Made by a program: the position numbers and the translations under genes | In this document: positions 14,197 to 21,917 of the stretch, one piece after another | How positions within the stretch are numbered: the first letter of the stretch is position 1 | Layout of the letters: each line of letters begins with the position of its first letter | Notes under the pieces: model-generated | Database searches by the model: none | What the model saw: the letters and a program-made list of their open reading frames with translations, nothing else | Told to the model about the DNA's origin: nothing | DNA from: Nocardioides sp. PD653-B2 | GTDB taxonomy: Bacteria > Actinomycetota > Actinomycetes > Propionibacteriales > Nocardioidaceae | Length of the DNA stretch: 45,041 nt | Assembly (NCBI RefSeq): GCF_002117935.1 | Contig: NZ_BDJE01000053.1 | Coordinates: 1-45,041, forward strand | Direction of reading: 5' to 3'

Positions 14197-15236
14197 CCTA
14201 CGAAGCCGCCGAGGACCGATACGACACCGACGCCACCGGGATGCGCTATCGCCACAGCGGGCGCAGCGGGCTGCAGCTGCCGGTGATCTCCCTGGGGCTG
14301 TGGCAGAACTTCGGGGACGACCGGTCGGAGGACAACCAGCGCGCGATCCTGCGCCGGGCGTTCGACCGCGGGGTGACCCACGTCGACCTCGCCAACAACT
14401 ACGGTCCGCCGTACGGGCGGGCGGAGGAGAACTTCGGGCGCTACCTGAAGGACGACTTCGCGCCGTACCGCGACGAGCTGGTGATCTCGACGAAGGCGGG
14501 CTACGACATGTGGCCAGGGCCGTACGGGCAGGGCGGCGGGTCGCGGAAGTACCTGCTCTCCTCGCTCGACCAGTCACTGGGCCGGCTGGGCCTCGAGTAC
14601 GTCGACATCTTCTACAGCCACCGCTTCGACCCCGACACGCCGGTCGAGGAGACGATGATGGCGCTCGACCACGCGGTGCGGCAGGGCAAGGCGCTGTACG
14701 CCGGCATCTCGTCGTACTCCGCGGCGAAGACGAACGAGGCGGCGTCCATCGCCCGCGACCTGGGCACGCCGCTGCTGATCCACCAGCCGTCGTACTCGAT
14801 GCTCAACCGCTGGATCGAGGAGGACCTCCTCGACGAGCTCGAGCAGCAGGGGATGGGCTGCATCGTCTTCTCGCCGCTGGCGCAGGGGCTGCTGACCGAC
14901 CGCTACCTCGACGGCGTCCCGGACGACTCGCGGGCGGCGCGCGAGGGCTCCAGCATCGGCGGGGACCACCTCGACGACAAGACCCTCGGCCACGTCCGGC
15001 GGCTCAACGAGATCGCGCAGGCGCGCGGGCAGAAGCTCGCCCAGCTGGCGCTGCAGTGGGCGGTGCGCGACCCGCGGGTGACCTCGGCGGTCATCGGTGC
15101 GTCGAGCGTCGAGCAGCTCGACACGAACCTCGACGCGCTCGCGTTCCCCGACCTCACGGCCGAGGAGCTCCAGGCGATCGACGAGGACGCCGTCGATGCC
15201 GGCATCAACCTCTGGGCGAAGTCGACCGAGGAGTGA
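14193..15236 (+). CDS. Aldo/keto reductase, YghZ/Gpr-like (AKR14)
   Basis: A 347-residue NADPH-dependent aldo/keto reductase. The opening MRYRHSGRSGLQLPVISLGL and LWQNFGDD are typical of the YghZ subfamily (L-glyceraldehyde 3-phosphate reductase; E. coli YghZ is 346 residues). The catalytic tetrad is visible in DLANNYGPPYG (Asp, Tyr), STKAGYDMWPG (Lys) and FYSHRFD (His). The C-terminal SAVIGASSVEQLDTNL binds the cofactor phosphate. Its last 32 bases overlap the convergent PAP2 gene. The start codon lies in an inverted repeat. Confidence 0.92.
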   Translation: MTYEAAEDRYDTDATGMRYRHSGRSGLQLPVISLGLWQNFGDDRSEDNQRAILRRAFDRGVTHVDLANNYGPPYGRAEENFGRYLKDDFAPYRDELVISTKAGYDMWPGPYGQGGGSRKYLLSSLDQSLGRLGLEYVDIFYSHRFDPDTPVEETMMALDHAVRQGKALYAGISSYSAAKTNEAASIARDLGTPLLIHQPSYSMLNRWIEEDLLDELEQQGMGCIVFSPLAQGLLTDRYLDGVPDDSRAAREGSSIGGDHLDDKTLGHVRRLNEIAQARGQKLAQLALQWAVRDPRVTSAVIGASSVEQLDTNLDALAFPDLTAEELQAIDEDAVDAGINLWAKSTEE

Positions 15237-16203
15237 CCCGCGGCGCCCGGTCGCGGCTGTTCTCCCAGAGCTGGCAGCCGACCAGCACGGCCACCGCGAG
15301 CAGGGCGCCCGCCAGCACGTCGACCACGTAGTGCTCGGCGTAGTAGACGAGCGCCGTGGACATCATCAGCGGGTAGAGGGCGAGCAGCCAGCGCCACGGT
15401 GTCCGTAGCCGCTGGATGCCGTAGATCGCGATGAGGAACGTGATCCCGGCGTGCAGCGACGGCATCGCGGCCACCGGGTTGCCGACGCCCTGGAGCACCA
15501 GGTCGAAGCGGCCGAGTCCGATGTCGTGCCAGCCGCGGCCGGTGATCCGGACGACGTCGGCGTGCAGCCAGCCCTCCTCGGAGGCCATCCACGGCGGCGC
15601 CATCGGGTAGGCGATGTAGATGACGAGCGCGCCGAAGTTGATGATCACGTAGCGGCGCATCCACTTGATCCACTCGGCCCGGTTGCGCACCCACAGCACC
15701 GCCGCGATCGTCAGGCCGGTGACGAAGTGCGTGGCGTACGTCGTGGTGAAGAGCACGTCGTACCAGCGCGGCTCGCTCTCCTTGACGCACGGGTTGCCGC
15801 ACAGGGCGTGCTGGAGGCGCTCGGTCGGGGTCTGGCCGAAGCCGATCCACTCGTCGACGTGGATGGGCATGAAGACGTGCACGGGCAGGCCGAGCTCGTC
15901 GGTGAGCCCCCGCGTGTAGAAGTAGATGACCAGGCCGGCGACCGGGATCCACCAGTCCTTGACGAAGTTCAGGTGGTAGCGCGGCCGCGCCTCGATGTTC
16001 CACGCGATGGTGCCGAACCAGAGCCAGACGAACACCTGGACGGTGTCGTTGGGGATGCCGAGCGTCTCCGACCACAGCACCAGCAGGACGGCGTACGTCA
16101 CCATCGCGACGATGCGGACCCGGTGGCGGGTGCGGGGGTAGGGGAGCGGCCGGAGACTGCTGCTGACGAGCTCGTGCTCGTCCTCCTCGGCTCCCCGCGT
16201 CAT
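15205..16203 (-). CDS. PAP2 superfamily integral membrane protein (Aur1/Ipt1-like)
   Basis: A 332-residue polytopic membrane protein with about six hydrophobic segments. The phosphatase-type motifs are present: AMPSLHAGITF (PSxHxG) and YYAEHYVVDVLAG (final His and Asp). The arrangement, with an N-terminal block including the acidic P-IHVDEWIGFG segment before the motifs, resembles the Aur1/inositol-phosphoryltransferase-like group rather than a simple PAP phosphatase. A role in phospholipid head-group or polyprenyl-phosphate chemistry is inferred. ATG 16203 has TAAACT 6 nt upstream on this strand (leaderless). Its 3' end overlaps the aldo/keto reductase by 32 bp. Confidence 0.85.
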   Translation of the reverse strand: MTRGAEEDEHELVSSSLRPLPYPRTRHRVRIVAMVTYAVLLVLWSETLGIPNDTVQVFVWLWFGTIAWNIEARPRYHLNFVKDWWIPVAGLVIYFYTRGLTDELGLPVHVFMPIHVDEWIGFGQTPTERLQHALCGNPCVKESEPRWYDVLFTTTYATHFVTGLTIAAVLWVRNRAEWIKWMRRYVIINFGALVIYIAYPMAPPWMASEEGWLHADVVRITGRGWHDIGLGRFDLVLQGVGNPVAAMPSLHAGITFLIAIYGIQRLRTPWRWLLALYPLMMSTALVYYAEHYVVDVLAGALLAVAVLVGCQLWENSRDRAPRVTPRSTSPRG

Positions 16204-16326
16204 GGGCAGAGTTTAGGAGGCCTCTCAGGAGTCCGGTCGCGCGGCCGGCGGCGCGCCACCCGCGATCGCGCCGGTGCCCTGTGGACGACCTCAGCGGCGG
16301 GCGGCGGATCGGACTTCACTGGAGGC

Positions 16327-16830
16327 ATGAGGCACTGGACACTCTTCCTCGGGACGCTGGCCGTCCTCACCGGTTGCACGACCCCCAGCGGGTCGGCCGA
16401 GCCTGCCGACCGTGACGTGCAGGCCAGCGGCGGCGTGCTCGGGCTCGACCTGCCGCGGGGCTGGACCTCGGCGCCCGACCTGGCCGAGCCGCCGATCGTG
16501 CTCGTGGCCCGTGGTGCGACCGACGATGACCAGCTGGTCGTCAGCATCGCCGAGCACGAGGACGGCGCCGAGCAGCAGGCGATCACCACCAGCGCGGCCC
16601 TGGCCGACTCCTACGACATCGTGTGTGAGCGGCTGGACGACAGCGACTTCACCGACGGCCCGGTCTTCGACTGCCCGGACCGGACGCGGAAGCCCTGGGT
16701 GCACAAGGTGCTGGTCCCGGTCGCCGGCGACGGTGCCAGCGCGCTGATGCTGGTGCAGACGCGCGCCGACTCGTACGACGAGGCGGTCGCCCTGGTCGGG
16801 CCGATCGTGGAGTCGGTCGTCTGGGACTAG
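16327..16830 (+). CDS. Putative lipoprotein of unknown function
   Basis: A 167-residue protein with a signal peptide and a lipobox LTGC giving Cys17. A short acidic/Ser-rich spacer follows, then a domain with LDLPRGWTSAPDL near its start. The phrase 'LPxGW' followed by mixed beta-strands recalls small LpqN/PsbP-like extracytoplasmic lipoproteins of actinobacteria, but I cannot assign a family firmly. It has two Cys in the mature domain (VCERL and FDCPD), which could form a disulphide. The 123-bp upstream gap holds GGAGG only 1 nt before the ATG, too close for a good ribosome site; TTCACT 6 nt before the ATG may be a leaderless -10. Confidence 0.75.
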   Translation: MRHWTLFLGTLAVLTGCTTPSGSAEPADRDVQASGGVLGLDLPRGWTSAPDLAEPPIVLVARGATDDDQLVVSIAEHEDGAEQQAITTSAALADSYDIVCERLDDSDFTDGPVFDCPDRTRKPWVHKVLVPVAGDGASALMLVQTRADSYDEAVALVGPIVESVVWD

Positions 16831-16900
16831 CCGTCGTGTCGGGGCCCGTGCGGCAAGACCCGGTGTCATGCCTGGTCGTGATGGCGGAGAATGCTCCGAC

Positions 16901-18595
16901 GTGGGACACGTGGATGTGGCAGGGGTGCGGTACGAGCTGCCGGACGGGCGGGTGCTGCTGGACGACGTGTCGTTCCGGGTGGGCGAGGGCGCCAAGGTCG
17001 CGCTGGTCGGCGCGAACGGCGCCGGCAAGACGACCCTGCTGCGGATCATCACCGGCGACCTGACGCCGCACGCCGGCGCGGTGACCCGCTCGGGCGGCCT
17101 CGGCGTGATGCGCCAGATGGTCGGCGCCGGTCTCGGCGAGGACCCGACCGTCGCCGACCTGCTGCTCAGCGTCTCCCCGCCCCGGATCCGGCAGGCAGCC
17201 GCCGAGGTCGACCGCTACGAGCTGGCGCTGATGGAGACCGACGACGAGAAGACGCAGATGGCCTACGCCCACGCGCTGTCGGAGTTCGCCGACGCCGGTG
17301 GGTACGACGTCGAGGTCACCTGGGACGTCTGCACGATCGCCGCCCTCGCCCTGTCCTACGACCGGGCGAAGTACCGGTCGCTGAAGACGCTGTCGGGAGG
17401 GGAGCAGAAACGGCTGGTGCTCGAGTTCCTGCTCCGCGGCCCCGACGAGGTGCTGCTGCTCGACGAGCCCGACAACTTCCTCGACGTCCCCGGCAAGATC
17501 TGGCTCGAGGAGCGGGTGCGCGAGTCGGACAAGACGATCCTGATGATCAGCCACGACCGCGAGCTGCTCGACAACACGGCCACCCGAGTCGTGACCGTCG
17601 AGCTGGGCGCTGCCGGCAACACCGTGTGGACGCACGCCGGCGGCTTCGCGTCGTACCACCAGGCCCGGCTCGACCGGTTCGCGCGCTTCGAGGAGCTGCG
17701 CCGACGGTGGGACGAGGAGCACGCCAAGCTCAAGCAGCTCGTCCTGCACTACAAGATCAAGGCGGAGTACAACGACGGCATGGCGTCGCAGTACCGCGCC
17801 GCCCAGACCCGGCTGCGCAAGTTCGAGGAGGCCGGCCCGCCGATCCAGCAACCCCGCGAGCAGCAGGTCTCGATGCGGCTCAAGGGTGGTCGCACCGGCA
17901 AGCGCGCGGTCGTCTGCGAGGACCTCGAGCTGACCGGGCTGATGAAGCCCTTCGACCTCGAGGTCTGGTACGGCGAGCGGGTCGCCGTGCTCGGCTCCAA
18001 CGGGTCCGGCAAGTCCCACTTCCTGCGGCTCCTGGCCGCCGGGGGCAGCGACCCGGACGTCGAGCACCGCCCGGTCGGTGACGCGCCGATCAAGCCCGTG
18101 CTCCACCAGGGCAAGGCCAAGCTCGGCGCGCGCGTGCGCCCGGGCTGGTTCGTGCAGACCCACGAGCACCCCGAGCTGCTCGGCCGCACCCTGCTCGAGA
18201 TCCTGCACCGCGGTGACGGCTCGCCCCACGGCCGCTCCGGCATGGGCCGCGAGCAGGCGGCCCGCGTGCTGGACCGCTACGAGCTGGCGCACGCCGGCGA
18301 GCAGAAGTTCGAGTCGCTCTCCGGTGGCCAGCAGGCCCGCTTCCAGATCCTGCTGCTCGAGCTGTCGGGAGCGACGCTGCTGCTCCTCGACGAGCCGACC
18401 GACAACCTCGACGTCCAGTCCGCGGAGGCGCTGGAGGAGGATCTCGAGGCGTTCGACGGCACCGTCCTCGCCGTGACCCACGACCGCTGGTTCGCCCGCG
18501 GCTTCGACCGGTTCCTCGTGTACGGCGCCGACGGTGAGGTCTACGAGTCCGACGGCCCGGTGTGGGACGAGGGCCGGGTGCAGCGGACCCGATGA
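16901..18595 (+). CDS. ABC-F family ATPase (duplicated ATP-binding cassettes)
   Basis: A 564-residue soluble protein with two ABC domains and no membrane segments. Domain 1 has Walker A GANGAGKTT (37-45), signature LSGGEQKRL and Walker B LLLDEPDNFLD. Domain 2 has Walker A GSNGSGKS, signature LSGGQQAR and LLLLDEPTDNLD. The linker between them is charged and helical (DRFARFEELRRRWDEEHAKL), like the P-site tRNA-interaction motif region. ABC-F proteins act on ribosomes in translation or antibiotic protection. GTG 16901 is chosen because GAGAAT lies 8 nt upstream; an ATG at 16868 would add 11 residues. The specific subfamily is not determined. Confidence 0.9.
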   Translation: MGHVDVAGVRYELPDGRVLLDDVSFRVGEGAKVALVGANGAGKTTLLRIITGDLTPHAGAVTRSGGLGVMRQMVGAGLGEDPTVADLLLSVSPPRIRQAAAEVDRYELALMETDDEKTQMAYAHALSEFADAGGYDVEVTWDVCTIAALALSYDRAKYRSLKTLSGGEQKRLVLEFLLRGPDEVLLLDEPDNFLDVPGKIWLEERVRESDKTILMISHDRELLDNTATRVVTVELGAAGNTVWTHAGGFASYHQARLDRFARFEELRRRWDEEHAKLKQLVLHYKIKAEYNDGMASQYRAAQTRLRKFEEAGPPIQQPREQQVSMRLKGGRTGKRAVVCEDLELTGLMKPFDLEVWYGERVAVLGSNGSGKSHFLRLLAAGGSDPDVEHRPVGDAPIKPVLHQGKAKLGARVRPGWFVQTHEHPELLGRTLLEILHRGDGSPHGRSGMGREQAARVLDRYELAHAGEQKFESLSGGQQARFQILLLELSGATLLLLDEPTDNLDVQSAEALEEDLEAFDGTVLAVTHDRWFARGFDRFLVYGADGEVYESDGPVWDEGRVQRTR

Positions 18596-18654
18596 GCGGC
18601 CTGGTCATCGAGGCGCTCGACGCCCGCGACGACTTTCAGAAGCGGCTGTCCTAG
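18592..18654 (+). pseudogene. 20-residue ORF coupled to the ABC-F stop, possible truncated gene
   Basis: An ATG overlaps the ABC-F stop (ATGA) and opens the 20-codon frame MSGLVIEALDARDDFQKRLS before TAG. A palindromic repeat cluster begins 2 nt after the stop. The start geometry and codon use (mostly C/G at third positions) look like a real gene start. The peptide may be the stump of a gene cut off by the repeat, or a genuine microprotein, or chance. Confidence 0.3.
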
Positions 18655-18655
18655 C

Positions 18656-18770
18656 GCGAGTCGGCGCCAATGTCCCTGGTGAAGTGGCCGAGTCGGCGCC
18701 AGTTTCCCGGCCTCGCGGAAACTGGCGCCGACTCGGCAGGGACTGGTGGGAAACTGGCGCCGACTCGGCA
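18656..18770. repeat. Nested inverted-repeat cluster (four copies of a 20-bp unit)
   Basis: Four copies of a GAGTCGGCGCCAGTTTCC-type unit occur: A (18656-18676, divergent) and B (18688-18707) on the plus strand, C (18717-18736) and D (18749-18768) inverted. B and C are perfect 20-bp inverted repeats around a 9-nt loop. A and D form the outer, imperfect pair. The arrangement resembles a REPIN or small MITE. It fills the gap between the ABC-F and HtrA genes, just before a strong terminator. Confidence 0.75.
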
Positions 18771-18781
18771 GTCGATGAGAA

Positions 18782-18829
18782 GGGGCCCCACCGGCGGACG
18801 GGAGACGGACCTGCTGCCGGTGGGGCCCC
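18782..18829. terminator. Strong bidirectional terminator
   Basis: GGGGCCCCACCGGC (18782-18795) and GCCGGTGGGGCCCC (18816-18829) form a perfect 14-bp stem with a 20-nt loop. It lies between the convergent ABC-F (plus) and HtrA (minus) genes and can serve both. No T-run follows, as is common in high-GC actinobacteria. Confidence 0.75.
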
Positions 18830-18867
18830 GGATCCCTCTCGGAGGAGAGAGGCTCTCGGGCGACGCG

Positions 18868-20136
18868 TCAGGAGTTGGACGTGTCGGCGTCGGAGTCGAG
18901 CTCGAGGGTGGCGGTCTTCGTGTCGCCGTCGTGGGTGTAGGTGACGGTGACCTCGTCGCCCGGGCGGTAGGACCGGATCGTGGCGACCAGCGAGTCGGCG
19001 TCCGTGATCAGCTGGTCGTCGACCTTCGTGATGATGTCGCCCTTGGCCAGCCCGGCGTTGGCGGCGGTGGAGCCGTCGCTCACCTCCTGGACCTCGGCGC
19101 CCTGGGAGACCAGGGCTCCGGACTGGTCGGCGACGGGGGAGACGGAGATGCCGAGCCGCGCGTGGGTCGGGGTCTCGCCCTTGCTCATCTGGTCGACGAT
19201 CGGCATCACCTCGTCCATCGGGATGGCGAAGCCGAGCCCGATCGAGCCTGCCTCCGTCTCCGAGCTGCTGGCCGTGCGGATCGAGGAGTTGATGCCGACG
19301 ACGTTGCCGTCGAGGTCGACGAGCGCACCGCCGCTGTTGCCGGGGTTGATCGCGGCGTCGGTCTGGATCGCGGGGTACGTCGTGCTGTTGCCCGCGCCGT
19401 CGGAGCCGACGTCGACCGGCCGGTTCAGCGCGCTCACGATGCCGCTGGTGACCGTGGAGTCGAGGCCGAACGGCGAGCCGATCGCGACGACGCTCTCGCC
19501 GACCTCGAGGTCGGACGACTTGCCGATCGTGGCGGGCGTGAGCCCGGAGACGCCCTGGGCCTTGATCACCGCGGTGTCGGTCAGCGGGTCGGTGCCGAGG
19601 ATCTCGGCCTTGGCCGTCGAGCCGTCGTTGAACGAGACGCTCATCGTGCCGCCGTCGCCCGCGATCTCGGCGACGTGGTTGTTGGTGAGGATCTCGCCGT
19701 CCGAGCTGAGGATGATGCCCGAGCCGGAGCCCGCACCCTGGGCGCCGGCGACGTTGATCTTCACGACCGAGGGCAGCACCTTCGCGGCGACCGCCTCGAC
19801 CGAGCCGTCGGGGGCCGGGGAGTCGGGGGTGTCCACGACCTGGGAGGTCGCGCGGGTGCCGGGGCTGCCGGCGTTCGACGCTGAGCTGTCGTCGAACGCG
19901 CTCCAGGCGGCTGCGCCGCCGACACCCGCGGCTCCTCCCACCACCACCGCGGTCGCGAGGACCGCGGCGGCGAGACCGGCACGGCGGGGACGACGCTGGA
20001 CGGGCAGCGGCGCCGTCATGGTCGTGCCCGCGGCCGGCGGCCCCTCCGGCGGAGGCCCCTGGGGGGCGGGGTACGAGAAGTACGGGTTCTGCGGGCCGGG
20101 AGGGGGCGTCGTGGGCTGGTCGGTCATGTCCTCCAC
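18868..20136 (-). CDS. HtrA/DegP-like S1C serine protease with PDZ domain
   Basis: A 422-residue membrane-anchored protease. Residues 1-50 are Pro-rich and cytoplasmic, 54-78 a transmembrane segment, and 110-310 a trypsin-like domain. The catalytic triad is visible: His154 (TNNHV), Asp187 (LTDTAV) and Ser268 (GNSGGALV). A C-terminal PDZ domain spans about 325-415 (LGISV, GLAKGDIITKVDDQLI). The topology places protease and PDZ outside the cell, for envelope quality control. The longest form starts at GTG 20136; ATG 20127, three codons in, is equally possible. The strong hairpin downstream ends transcription. Confidence 0.92.
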   Translation of the reverse strand: MEDMTDQPTTPPPGPQNPYFSYPAPQGPPPEGPPAAGTTMTAPLPVQRRPRRAGLAAAVLATAVVVGGAAGVGGAAAWSAFDDSSASNAGSPGTRATSQVVDTPDSPAPDGSVEAVAAKVLPSVVKINVAGAQGAGSGSGIILSSDGEILTNNHVAEIAGDGGTMSVSFNDGSTAKAEILGTDPLTDTAVIKAQGVSGLTPATIGKSSDLEVGESVVAIGSPFGLDSTVTSGIVSALNRPVDVGSDGAGNSTTYPAIQTDAAINPGNSGGALVDLDGNVVGINSSIRTASSSETEAGSIGLGFAIPMDEVMPIVDQMSKGETPTHARLGISVSPVADQSGALVSQGAEVQEVSDGSTAANAGLAKGDIITKVDDQLITDADSLVATIRSYRPGDEVTVTYTHDGDTKTATLELDSDADTSNS

Positions 20137-20243
20137 GATGGCCGGGCTGCCTGTGACGACCCTGAGACGTCGCTGGGGGGCGACGAAGAAGTACGGGTCC
20201 GCACCACCTGACAGGCCGGGTGCCCTCGGTCACACTGCTGGAC

Positions 20244-21815
20244 ATGACCGTTCCCGAGCCCCGCTTCGTCGACGACCGGATCGCCCACTGGGCCGCGACC
20301 ACTCCCGACGCGGAGGCGATGACCTACCTCGGGCGCACCTGGACGTGGGCGCAGTGGGACGAGCGGGTACGCCGGGCCGCGGGCGGCCTGCAGGAGCTGG
20401 GGATCGGGCGCGGCGACGTCGTCTCCTTCCTCGACAAGAACCACCCCGCCTGCGTCGAGATCTCGCTCGCGGCGGGCTCCCTCGGCGCCGCGAACGCGAT
20501 CATCAACTGGCGCTCGGCCGGTGACGAGGTCGACTACGCCGTCAACGACTCCGGGGTCCGCGTCCTGGTCGTCGGGAGCGAGCTGATGCCCCTGATCGAC
20601 ACGATCCGCGACCGCCTCACCCAGGTCGAGCGGGTGATCGAGGTGACGCCCGACGGTGCCGGCGGCGACGAGTACGAGGCCTGGCTGGCGGCCGCCACGC
20701 CGACCTCGCGACCGGCCGACGTCGACCCCGACGACGTCTGCCTGGTGATGTACTCGTCCGGCACCACGGGCCGGCCCAAGGGCGTGATGCTGACCCACAC
20801 CAACATGGTCAAGCACACCCTGAACGCCCACGGCGGCTGGGCGTTCGAGCCCGGCGACAAGAGCATGGTGTCGATGCCGCTCTTCCACGTCGGCGGCTCG
20901 TCGTACGTCCTCTTCGGGATCCACGACGGCTACCCGAGCATCATGACCCGCGAGCCCGACGGCGCCTCGCTCGCCGGCGCGATCCTGGGCGGTGCCACCC
21001 GGACCTTCCTCGTGCCGGCCGTGCTCGCACAGGTGCTGCAGTCCGGGCCGGACGCCGTGAAGCTCTTCGGGGCGCTCAAGACCTACACGTACGGCGCGTC
21101 CCCGATGCCCCTGCCGCTGCTGCGCGCGGCGATGGCGGCCTGGCCCGACACCGACTTCATCCAGGTCTACGGGCTCACCGAGGTCGCCGGTGTGGCCACC
21201 CACCTGCTGCCCGAGGCACACCGCGACCCCGACCACCCCGAGCGGCTGGTCTCCGCCGGGCAGCCGATCGACGAGATGGAGGTCCGGGTCGTCGACCCGG
21301 GCACGCTCGAGGACGTGCCGGCGGGAGAGCACGGCGAGATCTGGCTGCGCACGCCGCAGCTGATGAAGGGGTTCCTCGGCAAGCCGGAGGAGACCGCGGC
21401 CGTGATCACCGCGGACCGCTGGTTCCGCACCGGCGACATGGGCCGGCAGGACGCCGCCGGCTTCGTCTACGTCGAGGACCGGCTCAAGGACATGATCATC
21501 AGCGGCGGGGAGAACATCTACTCGCCCGAGATCGAGCGGGTCCTGGCCGAGCACCCCGCGGTCATGGAGGTCGCGATCATCGGCGTCCCGGACGACCGGT
21601 GGGGCGAGTCCGTGAAGGCCGTCGTCTCCCTGAAGCCGGACACCGAGGCCACCGAGGTCGAGCTGATCGCCCACTGCCGCGAGCACCTCGCGCACTTCAA
21701 GTGCCCGCGGTCGGTCGACATCGTCGACGCGCTGCCCCGCAACCCCACCGGCAAGATCCTCAAGCGCGAGCTGCGGGCGCCGTACTGGGAGGGCCGCGAC
21801 CGCTCGGTGGTGTGA
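20244..21815 (+). CDS. Acyl-CoA synthetase (AMP-forming, class I adenylating enzyme)
   Basis: A 523-residue adenylate-forming ligase that activates a carboxylic acid to its CoA thioester. Motifs in order: YSSGTTGRPKGVMLTH (P-loop), VYGLTEVAG (A5), WFRTGDMG (A7), DRLKDMIISGGENIYSPEIE (A8 hinge) and the C-terminal PRNPTGKILKRELR with the catalytic Lys. Length and motifs fit FadD-like medium/long-chain or aryl ligases. It is not adjacent to the acyl-CoA dehydrogenase operon, so a link is only possible. ATG 20244 is taken as start; CACACT lies 7 nt before it, giving a weak leaderless promoter. Confidence 0.92.
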   Translation: MTVPEPRFVDDRIAHWAATTPDAEAMTYLGRTWTWAQWDERVRRAAGGLQELGIGRGDVVSFLDKNHPACVEISLAAGSLGAANAIINWRSAGDEVDYAVNDSGVRVLVVGSELMPLIDTIRDRLTQVERVIEVTPDGAGGDEYEAWLAAATPTSRPADVDPDDVCLVMYSSGTTGRPKGVMLTHTNMVKHTLNAHGGWAFEPGDKSMVSMPLFHVGGSSYVLFGIHDGYPSIMTREPDGASLAGAILGGATRTFLVPAVLAQVLQSGPDAVKLFGALKTYTYGASPMPLPLLRAAMAAWPDTDFIQVYGLTEVAGVATHLLPEAHRDPDHPERLVSAGQPIDEMEVRVVDPGTLEDVPAGEHGEIWLRTPQLMKGFLGKPEETAAVITADRWFRTGDMGRQDAAGFVYVEDRLKDMIISGGENIYSPEIERVLAEHPAVMEVAIIGVPDDRWGESVKAVVSLKPDTEATEVELIAHCREHLAHFKCPRSVDIVDALPRNPTGKILKRELRAPYWEGRDRSVV

Positions 21816-21841
21816 CGCAGGCCCGGTCCAGTCCGCCGCGT

Positions 21842-21883
21842 CCCGGTTTCGTGGTTCGGACACCCGCTGCCCAGTTTTCGTGG
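21842..21883. promoter_or_regulatory. Direct repeat in the upstream region of the mosaic surface protein
   Basis: CCCGGTTTCGTGG (21842-21854) recurs as CCCAGTTTTCGTGG (21870-21883), about 28 bp apart, close to three helical turns. It lies in the 102-bp gap before the secreted protein gene. It could be a paired activator site. There is no clear -10 box besides the AT-poor CTACTGG stretch downstream. Confidence 0.35.
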
Positions 21884-21917
21884 CACCGTCGGTGTGACCT
21901 ACTGGGGGGTAGACACC

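Noticed and set aside
16868..16900. ATG 16868 as the ABC-F start
   Set aside because: It would add 11 residues not resembling the family start; GTG 16901 has a -10 box 8 nt upstream and begins at the first beta strand.
18656..18770. Insertion sequence remnant with transposase
   Set aside because: No transposase frame or target duplication is visible; only short palindromes.
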